Below are positions 10,505 through 19,295 of a stretch of DNA of 64,000 bases, piece after piece. The translations under genes were made by a program, and so were the position numbers. This stretch comes from Candidatus Altimarinota bacterium (GTDB lineage Bacteria > Patescibacteriota > JACMRA01), in NCBI GenBank assembly GCA_012031925.1, contig JAAUSE010000002.1, forward strand, positions 1 to 64,000. The letters are read 5' to 3'. The notes beneath the pieces were generated by a model. That model was given only the letters and a program-made list of their open reading frames with translations, was not told where the DNA came from and made no database searches. Each line of letters begins with the position of its first letter. The first letter of the stretch is position 1.

Positions 10505-11344
10505 ATGAACAAAGCAACATTATTTTTTGATAAGAGTAAATTTTTAATAAAGTCAGATGTTGATTATGGCTCATATTTTTTTTACTTAATGATAATATCA
10601 GATCAAAGTTTTGCTAAACCAATTGAACAAAAAGTTCAAAATTTTATAATTAACAGACAAGGGATTTATATTTTATTGGAATATTTTGATGAATTCTATA
10701 ACAGTCAAGCATTTATTAAGAATTTAAACCAAGTGATAATTAGTAAAAATCTTTTTATAAAATTAAAGAGAGAAGTTGGCACGATGACATTAGACTCGGA
10801 ATTTCAAGTATTAGAAAATACATATTTTTATCAAAACAAAATCAAGGGTTTAGAATTTCCAGTTAGTGATCTTTGTGTATCGTTGAATAATGCTACTTAC
10901 AGGCAAATATTAAAAATTCATAAATTGTTTACAGTTTCAGATAGTATAATAATTGATTCTATCAAACCTGAAATAGATATTGCGAATGCTACGATTACCA
11001 ACCTTCAAAAACCAGTGTCTGTAAAAGGTTTTGTCTATTCACTCCAAGTTATTACAACTAACAAGTATTTTTGGAGTGATCAAACAAAATTGATTCAAGA
11101 AAATGTGATGAAAAGTTTTGGAGTTGAAATTTTTATTAATACAATCTCCCAAAAAAATACTATTTATCTACTTATTTACTACAAAAAAATCAACCAAAGA
11201 GTTATGACTGGAGTAGTTAATAATTTTGTGATGAAAAGTATTAGGGATCTATCAAAACAAAAGAATTTAGATTTGTCAAAATTGAAATATTCTCAAAGAA
11301 TGATAGAAATATCAAAAATTTTAGTGTATTTAGGTTTTAAATAA
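10505..11344 (+). CDS. Hypothetical protein
   Basis: 279 residues, unrecognised. It is rich in Ile, Asn, Lys and Phe, with no signal peptide or clear membrane helix. The predicted character is alternating beta and alpha (FFYLMIISDQS, IYILLEYFDEFYN, NTIYLLIYYKKI). It starts just after a strong terminator, so it must have its own promoter. It sits inside the segment bracketed by the 250-bp direct repeats. From 11345 to 11504 there is only non-coding AT-rich sequence. Confidence 0.5.
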   Translation: MNKATLFFDKSKFLIKSDVDYGSYFFYLMIISDQSFAKPIEQKVQNFIINRQGIYILLEYFDEFYNSQAFIKNLNQVIISKNLFIKLKREVGTMTLDSEFQVLENTYFYQNKIKGLEFPVSDLCVSLNNATYRQILKIHKLFTVSDSIIIDSIKPEIDIANATITNLQKPVSVKGFVYSLQVITTNKYFWSDQTKLIQENVMKSFGVEIFINTISQKNTIYLLIYYKKINQRVMTGVVNNFVMKSIRDLSKQKNLDLSKLKYSQRMIEISKILVYLGFK

Positions 11345-11504
11345 TAACATCGAATGGAGTTAGACACCTGATAATTTTCTTCCTTGATCAAGTAGTTTAT
11401 AAGTATTTTAGAAAAGGGACTATACTACTTAATTTTTTGATTTCAAGAGGGTTGTTAGTTGCCTTGAAACATATTACCTACCAAATTAATATGGTTTATA
11501 AAAA

Positions 11505-11754
11505 AATAATAGAAATAAGTAATCGTAGTACAGTTGGAGTTACTTGAGTTTGTTTTTGATTTGTGTATATCTTTGAGAAGTTTCTATGCTAACGAAAACT
11601 GATAACAAACTAATCCCAAACATTTCTATGAACTCTTCAATAACTATTAGTATATTATATATAATTGGATGAACCCAAGAAGTAGATATATACTCAAGAA
11701 GTATGACTAATGCAAAGCATAAGAAGGTTGTGAGAAGATAGATGTTTCTTTTTT
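11505..11754. repeat. Direct repeat (second copy of 9491-9740)
   Basis: 250 bases nearly identical to 9491-9740, same orientation, 2,014 bases apart. This copy is part of the full-length membrane-protein gene. The sequence between the two copies carries three unrelated small genes. Confidence 0.9.
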
Positions 11755-12232
11755 GGTAAAGCTTGATTGAAGTGTAGAAGATCCAAATTATAATTGGGGA
11801 AAGGATAATTATTGCTAGCAAGTTGTATAATATCCAAGGTGAAGAGACATAACCATTTGAGAAGAAAAATTTGTCAAAGATACTTTCGATATTGGGTATA
11901 ATTAAAGTGATTGTTTGGTCTAAGTTTTCGTGTAGTTCTCCTATTTCATCTAAGCCAAGATAAACCAATATTATTCCAAGTATTGTCCAAAAAGTTGCTA
12001 TTATTTTATCAGAATTTTTTAATAGCTTTATGAGAAAAATATTAGCAAAACATAGAAATCCTACCAATATGTATTTGATTGACTGATAGAAAGTTGGTAT
12101 GTTTCTTTCAAGATCAAGGTTGAATAGTTGGTATCTGTATCCACCAATCAGATGAAGCAATATAACAAAACAATCTAAAATGAGTAAAATATAAAATATT
12201 AACCAAGGTTTTTGGTTGACCCTTTTGTGCAT
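11540..12232 (-). CDS. Polytopic membrane protein with DE...HE and EE..E motifs
   Basis: 230 residues with about six membrane helices. Acidic/His motifs sit in or next to helices: LDEIGELHENLDQ near residue 95 and EEFIEMFG near residue 205. Conserved acid/His residues in membrane helices suggest a metal-binding integral membrane enzyme, but this is inference and no family is named. A 3'-truncated copy lies at 9491-9740. No operon partner is evident; the gene points towards the repeat region. Confidence 0.6.
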   Translation of the reverse strand: MHKRVNQKPWLIFYILLILDCFVILLHLIGGYRYQLFNLDLERNIPTFYQSIKYILVGFLCFANIFLIKLLKNSDKIIATFWTILGIILVYLGLDEIGELHENLDQTITLIIPNIESIFDKFFFSNGYVSSPWILYNLLAIIILSPIIIWIFYTSIKLYQKRNIYLLTTFLCFALVILLEYISTSWVHPIIYNILIVIEEFIEMFGISLLSVFVSIETSQRYTQIKNKLK

Positions 12233-12378
12233 AATTTGATAAGTTCTGATCTTTTGAGGTTTTAAAAAATAAAAATATATTTAATATGATATCCTATAAT
12301 TATATTTCTAAGTCAATGAGCTTTTTTTGCCCTGTTGACATTTATCTATATACTATTTTGGATTAAGGTTATTATTTT

Positions 12379-12412
12379 ATGAAAGCTGCATATAATCTAA
12401 GGTATGGAACCA
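12379..12412 (+). pseudogene. Remnant of an oxidoreductase gene start (MKAAYNLRYG)
   Basis: Encodes M K A A Y N L R Y G and then quickly stops (TGA at 12415). The same ten residues open the intact oxidoreductase at 16481. Twenty bases are identical and the next codons differ synonymously (CTA AGG against CTG CGA, GGA against GGC). The fragment therefore comes from a homologous gene that evolved under coding constraint, not from a fresh copy. Together with 16481 it brackets the four-gene minus-strand operon. Confidence 0.75.
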
Positions 12413-12431
12413 TTTGAGATGGAGTAATTTC

Positions 12432-13541
12432 TTAGGGAATAGTTTTTACATTTTTTAGTCGGGGATAAATAATTGCTTCTTTGATATCGCTTCTTGCCAA
12501 TATCCAAGTAATAAATCTTTCAATCCCCATTCCAAAACCACTAGTTATTTTATAATTAGGTTGTCTACGCAAATTAATATACCATTCATAAGGTGAGTGG
12601 CTCAGATTTTGTCTAGCAAGGGAATTATACATTTCTGATACATTATTTTGTCGTTGACCAGCTCCAACAATTTCTCCTCCAAAGGAATTGTTTAACAAAG
12701 GTGGAAAAATCAAATCTGCGTTGAGAACACAATCACCCATTGGTTTTTGATAAAATGGTACTCTATCTCTATCAAAATGTGTAATCCAAAAAGGGGTCTT
12801 GATATTCAATATTCTAGCTAGCTTTGTTTCTCCAATGGCTGTAATATCTCTTCCAAAATCAGTATAGTTTACTAAATTTTTGTTTCCAGATTGTTCCAAA
12901 AGATTTACAGCTTGTGTAAATGTGAGTTTTGGAAACTCGTGAACCTCAGTTATTGATGATAGTGTTTTCATAGTTTTAGTGCTATCATTAGAAATTTTAT
13001 GAAGTAAGTTTTCAAAGTTTTGAATAGCTTCACAAAGAGTCTTTATGTATTTTTCTACTACCCATATTATGTCATCAAGCGTTCCAAGTATTTCTGCCTC
13101 ACAGTGATAAAATTGGTTCAGATGCCTAATATCAGGATTTTCTCCACGCATAGAAGGAAGATAACAATATAATCTTTCAAGACCGTTCATAAGTAACGGC
13201 TCAAACCCAAACTGTGATGAATCTACTAAAAATGTTTCAAGATTACCGAATTTGATTATTACTGCCTCCGAATCAGAACCAGGTCCCATCGGCGAAGAAA
13301 TGGATGGGGTAAGCATAAACAAATCTATGTTTTTGGCATCTACAATTCTACTAAAATAATAATCTGAAATTAGTTTTATGTAGTGTCTTAGAATGAGTAA
13401 ACCTTGATAGTAATGACTTGATGTAAGATCTAAATAATGATTTGTAGGATTATAGATTGGTATATGGTAATCAGATTTATCTAGGTGGATAAACTTGATA
13501 TCTTCGTTTTGTATTTGTTCATATATATTTTGTATGGGCAT
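12432..13541 (-). CDS. Asn/Asp-tRNA-synthetase-like class II core lacking the anticodon domain
   Basis: 369 residues with the class IIb synthetase catalytic fold. Motif 2 lies near residue 130 (SMRGENPDIRHLNQFYHCEAE) and motif 3 at the C-terminus (GFGMGIERFITWIL followed by EAIIYPR). The N-terminal OB-fold anticodon-binding domain of real AspRS/AsnRS is missing. Relatives of this shape include archaeal AsnRS-derived asparagine synthetases, so it probably activates Asp or Asn without (or with altered) tRNA use. It is last in a tight operon, 8 bases after the corrected end of the S66 peptidase. Asparagine synthesis is the conservative alternative to a role in a specialised product. Confidence 0.75.
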   Translation of the reverse strand: MPIQNIYEQIQNEDIKFIHLDKSDYHIPIYNPTNHYLDLTSSHYYQGLLILRHYIKLISDYYFSRIVDAKNIDLFMLTPSISSPMGPGSDSEAVIIKFGNLETFLVDSSQFGFEPLLMNGLERLYCYLPSMRGENPDIRHLNQFYHCEAEILGTLDDIIWVVEKYIKTLCEAIQNFENLLHKISNDSTKTMKTLSSITEVHEFPKLTFTQAVNLLEQSGNKNLVNYTDFGRDITAIGETKLARILNIKTPFWITHFDRDRVPFYQKPMGDCVLNADLIFPPLLNNSFGGEIVGAGQRQNNVSEMYNSLARQNLSHSPYEWYINLRRQPNYKITSGFGMGIERFITWILARSDIKEAIIYPRLKNVKTIP

Positions 13542-13549
13542 ATTTTTGT

Positions 13550-14538
13550 TTAATGATCTATTATTTGTATTTTTGTGTTATTGTTAATTGCCTCCATTTT
13601 GATTATTCCTCCAATAGGAAGTGTGACTATTGGTGTTGTATGTCCAAAGTTTAGGTTTGCAATTATAGGAACATTGGCAAATTCAGGTTTGGATTGAAAT
13701 ATTTTTTCTAATAGTTGTTTTGTCATTTTGGTATTTTTTGAAATTTTCCAACGAGAATTCCTTTGATTTGATTAAAATTTGGAAGATGGGTAATGGATTG
13801 AATTTGTCTATCAAACAACTCTGGATTTATTTCTGCATCCTCTTCACAAAGTAAAATACTGTCATGTAAATCTGGCATGAATTCAGTTCCTTGTAGTGCA
13901 TTTAAACAACGCAAATGACCACCAGTAGTTTTACCCATTGCATAACCTTCATTAATAATCCAATGTCCATCATTCTCCATCATAACTCTATTTTCTTGAT
14001 CTAGATACCAAGGATCATCACTCCAATCAGATGAAGGTAAAAGTTCAAAACTAGTAGTATTGTGACAACACTGGAAAAACATATTTTTGGAATATTCAAA
14101 ACCTTTTTTCATTGCCCAACTAGAAAAATGTGGACCAGAATATGTTATCATACCAGTTTTTGTAGTTATGGCATTTGCTACAGCTGTAATATCTGAAAAA
14201 CCACACAAAATCTTGGGATTATTCTTAATAAGATCATAATCGATATACTTTAGAAGCTGATTCGAATTGTAACCACCAATTACAGTTAATATTCCGTCAA
14301 CATTTGGATTTGCAAAGGCTTCATGTAAATCTTCAATTCTAGATTTTATACTGGAACTCATAAATTCATCTGCTTCATCTATGTTTTTTCCAAAACTAAT
14401 TGTATAGCCTACTTCTTGTAGATTTTGAATAGCTGATTGTATAATTGAATCACTTAGTAGTTTGCGACTTCTCGATAAAGCAATGACTCGAATATGAGAT
14501 TTAGAAGTCAGTTTTTTGGGTATAATTGTTTTAGTCAT
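13550..14538 (-). CDS. MccF-like S66 serine peptidase (one frame break)
   Basis: About 329 residues when joined. The S66 (LD-carboxypeptidase/MccF) family is shown by IGGYNSNQLL, the nucleophile motif CGFSDITA (near residue 113), YSGPHFSSWAM, GGHLRCLNALQGT and LLCEEDAE. The SDWSDDPWYLDQ stretch is typical of the MccF clade. The tail with the catalytic His (ANLNFGHTTP) is in another frame; adding one A to the AAAA at 13726-13729 (TTTT on the plus strand) joins it. MccF enzymes cleave the amide between an amino acid and a nucleotide, giving immunity to microcin C-type aminoacyl-nucleotides. That fits its place between two synthetase-like genes. A peptidoglycan-recycling LD-carboxypeptidase is the alternative. 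Confidence 0.8.
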
Positions 14539-14550
14539 TTTGAGTTGGGT

Positions 14551-15597
14551 TTAAAATTTTATAGATTTCTTTATCTTCTTTGGAATTAACTTTTCCTTCA
14601 AGAATTTGCGACTTGAAAAAATAATGAATTCATAAAGAAGCTCATTATTCTTTTGTACTTTTTTATTATTGATGTTTCGAATATAATTTTGGATATCTGA
14701 GTCTACATACCCTAAGTTAAGTGAATGATAGATAACAGATTTGATATATTTTTTCAGTATTCTAGATTGATTATTATCTCCAAAGGGTCTCAATCCTTCT
14801 AAGATCAGTCTATTGCTTGTAGTGAGACCATCCTCGAATCGTCTCAGAGATGACTCTTTTCCTTCAACTCTTTTTGAGTCTACTTGTTCCAAATCTAGAA
14901 TATGCGGCAAATTATACTTTTGTTTAAGAATAGTTGTTATACCGATTGCTAATTCAACTGCAAATGGACCTATTTGCGAATCTTCAATGACAATCAAATT
15001 TCCTACATCCTCTATCAAACCATGATTTTCCACTGCAAAATTGAAGTTTCTTCCTATCATACCATCCATACCAATTGCGTGTCGATAATAATTATCTGCT
15101 TTTGTGTTAAAAAGAATATTTTTTGAGATTAATTGAGAATTAGATTTAATAGCAGCTGCTAAATCTATGTCTTTATCACTTATATTCAAGTAAATTTGAT
15201 TGAGTGATACATCAAAAACGGTTTTAAGTAAATCTATTCCATCATGTAATATTTGGTCTAATTTGTTATAAGCAACTAAGGCACCAATACTAGGAAAAGT
15301 TGAACCCCAGTTTATTGTATTTTTGGTGTCCATGATATTTTTAACATTGTGAGTTCGAATACATTCTTGTTTCATAAAAATTCCTGAGTTTGGAATAATT
15401 TGGTTGGCAAGATATGGCTTGAAAACACTAATATGCGAACCGATGAATCTGACAGTTGGGTCGATATTGGAAGTTATAGGTACTTCTGGTATTTCTTGAT
15501 AATTTTTGGATGTAAAGAATTCACGAATATTTTCGATTTTTTTCTCTATCTCTACTTTATAATCTATTGATTGATGGTGTTTGTTAATTTCAAGCAT
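14551..15597 (-). CDS. AlaRS-like catalytic core (stand-alone paralogue)
   Basis: 348 residues. The N-terminal half follows the alanyl-tRNA synthetase core: IREFF near residue 23, PITSNIDPTVRFIG-H---FKPYL, and a motif 2 region MKQECIRTHN corresponding to Q-CIR in AlaRS. The segment FDVSLNQIYLNISDKDID and, later, LEGLRPFGDNNQSRILKKYI recall the AlaRS helical region. The editing domain and C-Ala are absent, and the length is well under half of a normal AlaRS. It is thus a trimmed synthetase paralogue that may activate an amino acid for a non-ribosomal use. It begins 4 bases after the corrected end of the methyltransferase and ends 12 bases before the S66 gene. The assignment rests on motif spacing by eye. 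Confidence 0.6.
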   Translation of the reverse strand: MLEINKHHQSIDYKVEIEKKIENIREFFTSKNYQEIPEVPITSNIDPTVRFIGSHISVFKPYLANQIIPNSGIFMKQECIRTHNVKNIMDTKNTINWGSTFPSIGALVAYNKLDQILHDGIDLLKTVFDVSLNQIYLNISDKDIDLAAAIKSNSQLISKNILFNTKADNYYRHAIGMDGMIGRNFNFAVENHGLIEDVGNLIVIEDSQIGPFAVELAIGITTILKQKYNLPHILDLEQVDSKRVEGKESSLRRFEDGLTTSNRLILEGLRPFGDNNQSRILKKYIKSVIYHSLNLGYVDSDIQNYIRNINNKKVQKNNELLYEFIIFSSRKFLKEKLIPKKIKKSIKF

Positions 15598-15601
15598 ATC
15601 C

Positions 15602-16380
15602 TTAATTTATTTTGTATGTGTATAGTGATAAAAATTGCGATTTTGGTATGATTTTGGCTAAGAATAATCCAATACTATCTTGTAGGATTCTTAGTGCTTC
15701 TATGTTCAGAGGATTTCCATGATAAGTGATGTTACAGGAGAGGGTTTTTCGTTTTGATTTGGTGATAGCTACCCCCATCAAATCGTTTAAGATTTTTCAG
15801 AGTAAAAGTTTTCTGAATCGAGCCGATACCCTGCTATTTTATTGATAATTGGTAAGGTTAACAGGTATGCTTTTAAGGTAGCACCTGTCCAAAAATTTGG
15901 AACTCCAAAAGACACAAAGCCACCTGGTTTTGTACAGCAAACCATTTCAATAAAAATTTTTTCAATTTGTTCTAATGAATAATGCTCAACAACACCAATA
16001 TTCCACACCAAGTCATAAGCAGAATAATATTTCCTAAGATTAAAAACATCACCAAGTTCAAATTTTATTTGTTTTGTTTTGAACCTCTTAGATACAATTT
16101 GTGCATATTTTAGTGCTTCGGGGGATATATCGAGGAGAGTTCTTGGGATGTTTTTGCCTAAAAGTATTGATGCTTTGCCAGATCCACAACCTGGTTCGAG
16201 AATTTGAGAAGATTCTGTTATCGAACAATAGTTTGTAACATACTTTGTTATACTTTCATAGTATTTTTGCCACCAATAGTGACTATAAAGCTTATTGTTT
16301 GAGTTATCAAATTCATTTTTAAAGACCAATGACCAAAACTTATTCTCATTTTCTATCACTGTATTTGATATTTGTGACAT
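15602..16380 (-). CDS. Class I SAM-dependent methyltransferase (one frame break)
   Basis: About 259 residues when joined. The Rossmann SAM-binding motif I is ILEPGCGSGKASILLG near residue 62. Motif II-like (LLDISPEALKYA) and the post-I acidic position (FELGDVFNLR) follow, then WNIGVVEHY and PGGFVSFGVP. The frame breaks at the A5 run at 15793-15797 (T5 on plus). One more A continues the protein to a stop 4 bases before the AlaRS-like gene. It is first in the four-gene minus-strand operon and would modify the product or an intermediate. The substrate is unknown. Confidence 0.75.
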
Positions 16381-16480
16381 ATTTTTTGTGTAAATCGTTT
16401 TTTTTTGTTCAAGAGATTAATACATTATTGTCGATAAATTGCTTGATATATTTAAACTAATATGATTTGATATTTGGTAT

Positions 16481-17452
16481 ATGAAAGCTGCATATAATCT
16501 GCGATATGGCAAACCCAGTGAAGTTATTGAAGTTGGTGAATTTGCAAAACCTAGACCTAGAGATGGCGAAGTTTTGATCAAGGTTCATGTAAGTTCAGTG
16601 AATCGAACGGATTGTGGGTTTTTGCTAGCTAAGCCTTGGATTGTAAGGTTTTTTAGTGGTCTGTTGGTTCCCAAAAATAAAGTGCTTGGATGTGAATTTG
16701 CTGGAGAAGTAGTTGAAATTGGTAAGGGTGTAAAAAGGTTCAAAGTCGGAGATAGAGTCTTTGGTTTTGATGATGATACTTTTGGTGGCCATGGAGAGTA
16801 TATGGCCATTGGCGAGAACAAAATGTTGACTAATATACCAGATAATGTTGGTTATGAAACTGCTGGTGTTGCGAGCGAAGGTTCGCATTATTTTTTGGAA
16901 TACCTACGAGCAAGTGGTGTGAGTAAAGGTGACAAAGTTTTTGTGAATGGTGGAACTGGGGCGATTGGTTCGGCAGCTATTCAGATATTGGTCAGTATGG
17001 GAGTGAGAGTTGATGCAACAGCTGGTAGTGAAAATATAGAATTGGTGAAATCATTGGGCGCTAAAAAGGTAATTGATTATACGAAAGAAGATTTCACAGA
17101 ATTGGATGAGAAGTTCGATTGGGTTTTTGATAGCGTAGGCAAATGTAGCTACCACATGTCCAAAAAAATTTTGAAAAAAGGTGGTATTTTTATGGCTAGT
17201 GAATTTGGTCCAAGGTTTAGTAACGTCTACCTAAGTCTTTGGACAAAAATATTTGGAGCAGTAGGGGAACACAAAGTAAAGTTTCCATTACCAAAAAACT
17301 CTCTAGAAGATTTGGAATATATTAGAGGTTTGTTGGAGTCTGGAAAATTCAAACCAGTAGTTGATAAAACCTATCAACTTGAGGAAATCGTGGATGCCTA
17401 TGAGTATGTTTTGACTGGAACCAAGGTTGGGAATGTTGTGGTAAAATTATAA
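16481..17452 (+). CDS. MDR-family quinone oxidoreductase (zeta-crystallin-like)
   Basis: 323 residues of the medium-chain dehydrogenase/reductase superfamily. The N-terminal GroES-like domain has VSSVNRTDCGFL, GCEFAGEVVEIGKGV and FKVGDRVFGF. The nucleotide-binding domain has VNGGTGAIGSAAIQI (NADPH-binding glycine motif), then SLGAKKVIDYTKEDF and a C-terminal VDAYEYVLTGTKVGNVVVKL. The zinc ligands of true alcohol dehydrogenases are not evident, so a zinc-free quinone/enone reductase is most likely. Its first ten codons recur as a remnant at 12379. It is divergent from the four-gene operon, with a shared 100-base promoter region. Confidence 0.85.
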   Translation: MKAAYNLRYGKPSEVIEVGEFAKPRPRDGEVLIKVHVSSVNRTDCGFLLAKPWIVRFFSGLLVPKNKVLGCEFAGEVVEIGKGVKRFKVGDRVFGFDDDTFGGHGEYMAIGENKMLTNIPDNVGYETAGVASEGSHYFLEYLRASGVSKGDKVFVNGGTGAIGSAAIQILVSMGVRVDATAGSENIELVKSLGAKKVIDYTKEDFTELDEKFDWVFDSVGKCSYHMSKKILKKGGIFMASEFGPRFSNVYLSLWTKIFGAVGEHKVKFPLPKNSLEDLEYIRGLLESGKFKPVVDKTYQLEEIVDAYEYVLTGTKVGNVVVKL

Positions 17453-17594
17453 ATATTTTAGTAGAAGCTTTGATATGTTGTTGACATGAAATCTTTAATT
17501 TGTAAAAAGTATTTGAAGAATTTAAAGATAAAGAATAGCTATTATTTAAAATAAACTTAATCAATAAAAATTTCAACTTGTATAATTTTTAGGT

Positions 17595-17623
17595 TGAAAA
17601 ATAGCTAGATTTTTCGTCTAGCT
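17595..17623 (-). terminator. Terminator of the small membrane protein gene
   Basis: Inverted repeat AGCTAGA (17603-17609) / TCTAGCT (17617-17623). On the minus strand it is followed by ATTTTTC, just downstream of the stop at 17637. Confidence 0.65.
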
Positions 17624-17636
17624 TGTGGGTATCAAA

Positions 17637-18008
17637 TTATTGATTATCTTGATTGTGTTTTTCCTTTACTTCTTGGTCAGCTTGATTAAGCACTTCTTCT
17701 TGAGAAACTCCCATTTCTACAGCTTTTGTTATAGACATAATTGCTTTGATTTCAGCAAGTGCAATACTATGCTCTAGTTGTCCGTGTTTGATTGAATTTC
17801 GGTCAGTTTGTGCTTCTGAAAATTTGGTTTCAACTTTATCAAATCTGTTATTCATATTAACAAACAGTGCGATAATTACTGTGATAAACAACCCAAGGAT
17901 CGTAAGTAGCCAATTGTTGATTTGGACAATACTAACTCCCTCAGTATTTGTTACATGATCCAAAACTGCAAAAATGTCAATATTAGACATCTCAAATTCC
18001 CTCAACAT
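17637..18008 (-). CDS. Membrane-anchored coiled-coil protein
   Basis: 123 residues. One N-terminal membrane helix lies at about residues 30-52 (NNWLLTILGLFITVIIALFV), followed by a charged helical region (NNRFDKVETKFSEAQTDR...) that probably forms a coiled coil. Not assigned to a family. A second ATG six codons inside is possible. It lies between the oxidoreductase and the methylase module, on the opposite strand to both, and has its own terminator. Confidence 0.6.
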   Translation of the reverse strand: MLREFEMSNIDIFAVLDHVTNTEGVSIVQINNWLLTILGLFITVIIALFVNMNNRFDKVETKFSEAQTDRNSIKHGQLEHSIALAEIKAIMSITKAVEMGVSQEEVLNQADQEVKEKHNQDNQ

Positions 18009-18152
18009 ATATTATATTTCTTAACACATCATATAAATCTCATAATGACAAAATATAATTAAATAATTTAACAAAGAGTATTTGGAAGGTTGAGATATCT
18101 AAGTTTACAAAATTGACAAAACCCTACTTATCGACAATGGTTACAGCAATAT

Positions 18153-19289
18153 ATGCCAAACAACAACCTCACTCAAGCCAAAAAAACCAAAAATGATGAA
18201 TTTTATACTCAGTATCCCGATATTGAAAAAGAAATCAATGCATATTTGGAATATGATGAGAATACTTTTCGTGGTAAAACAGTGTACTGCAATTGTGATG
18301 ATCCGTTTGAAAGTAATTTTTTTCGGTATTTTGTACTCAACTTTGATAGACTTGGACTCAAAAGTCTAATAACCACTAGCTATAGACCATCACCAATAGC
18401 TAACACTCAGCTGTCATTATTTGGTGATGATGTGACACTACCTGTTGTCAAAGGTAGGCCCAAAGTTACTGCCAATAAATTTATTATCAATGAAGTTGGA
18501 GATTTTGATGGCGATGGGAGTTTTGGTCTCAAGGATATTGCTGGGCAACTCAAAGCAAATAAAAACAATGATTGGTCACCGCTAGAAGGAGATGGAGACT
18601 TCCGCAGTCCAGAGTGTGTCGAGCTACTACAGCAAGCAGATATAGTAATCACCAACCCGCCATTTAGTTTGTTTCGTGAGTATGTCAAACAGATCGTAGA
18701 TCATAACAAAAAATTTTTGATTATTGGGAATATGAATGCGATTACCTACAAAGAGATATTTCCGTTGATTAAAGAAAATAGATTGTGGCTTGGTGCTACT
18801 AATTTTAATACAGGAATGTATTTTAAAGTTCCTGATAATTTTACTTATGCTCAAACTTATAAATTTGAAAGGATGAGAGATGGAAAGAAAGTTAGCAGAG
18901 TTCCAGGTGTTTGTTGGTTTACAAATCTTGATCATGGGAGACGACACCAACCTTTGCCCTTGATGAACATGGCTGATAATCGCAAATTTAACAAAAAGGT
19001 AATAAATAGTGATACCGCTTATCAAAAATATGACAACTATAATGCTATCGAAGTCCCGTTTACCAAAGCCATCCCTAGCGACTATGATGGGATAATGGGC
19101 GTACCAATTAGTTTTCTTGATAAATACAGCCCTGAACAATTTGAAATTATTGATATGTGTTCAAGTGCTGGTGGAAGCACAACTGGTACAGTTACTCCAA
19201 ATGAGTATGGATTGAGTATATCAGATAAAAGACCACTTTTAGGAGGAAAAAATACTTATGCTAGAATTTTATTAAAACATAAAAATTGA
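18153..19289 (+). CDS. EcoRI-type adenine-specific DNA methyltransferase
   Basis: 378 residues. The opening (AKKTKNDEFYTQYPDIEKEI, then VYCNCDDPFESNFFRYF) is characteristic of the EcoRI-methylase family, and the catalytic motif IV is ITNPPFSLF near residue 170. It methylates adenine in a duplex recognition site that I cannot predict. The gene is followed after 6 bases by a DUF2806-like gene and then by a DUF262/HNH nuclease, so the three probably form one restriction-modification operon. In a reduced CPR genome it is accessory. Confidence 0.88.
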   Translation: MPNNNLTQAKKTKNDEFYTQYPDIEKEINAYLEYDENTFRGKTVYCNCDDPFESNFFRYFVLNFDRLGLKSLITTSYRPSPIANTQLSLFGDDVTLPVVKGRPKVTANKFIINEVGDFDGDGSFGLKDIAGQLKANKNNDWSPLEGDGDFRSPECVELLQQADIVITNPPFSLFREYVKQIVDHNKKFLIIGNMNAITYKEIFPLIKENRLWLGATNFNTGMYFKVPDNFTYAQTYKFERMRDGKKVSRVPGVCWFTNLDHGRRHQPLPLMNMADNRKFNKKVINSDTAYQKYDNYNAIEVPFTKAIPSDYDGIMGVPISFLDKYSPEQFEIIDMCSSAGGSTTGTVTPNEYGLSISDKRPLLGGKNTYARILLKHKN

Positions 19290-19295
19290 ATTAGT

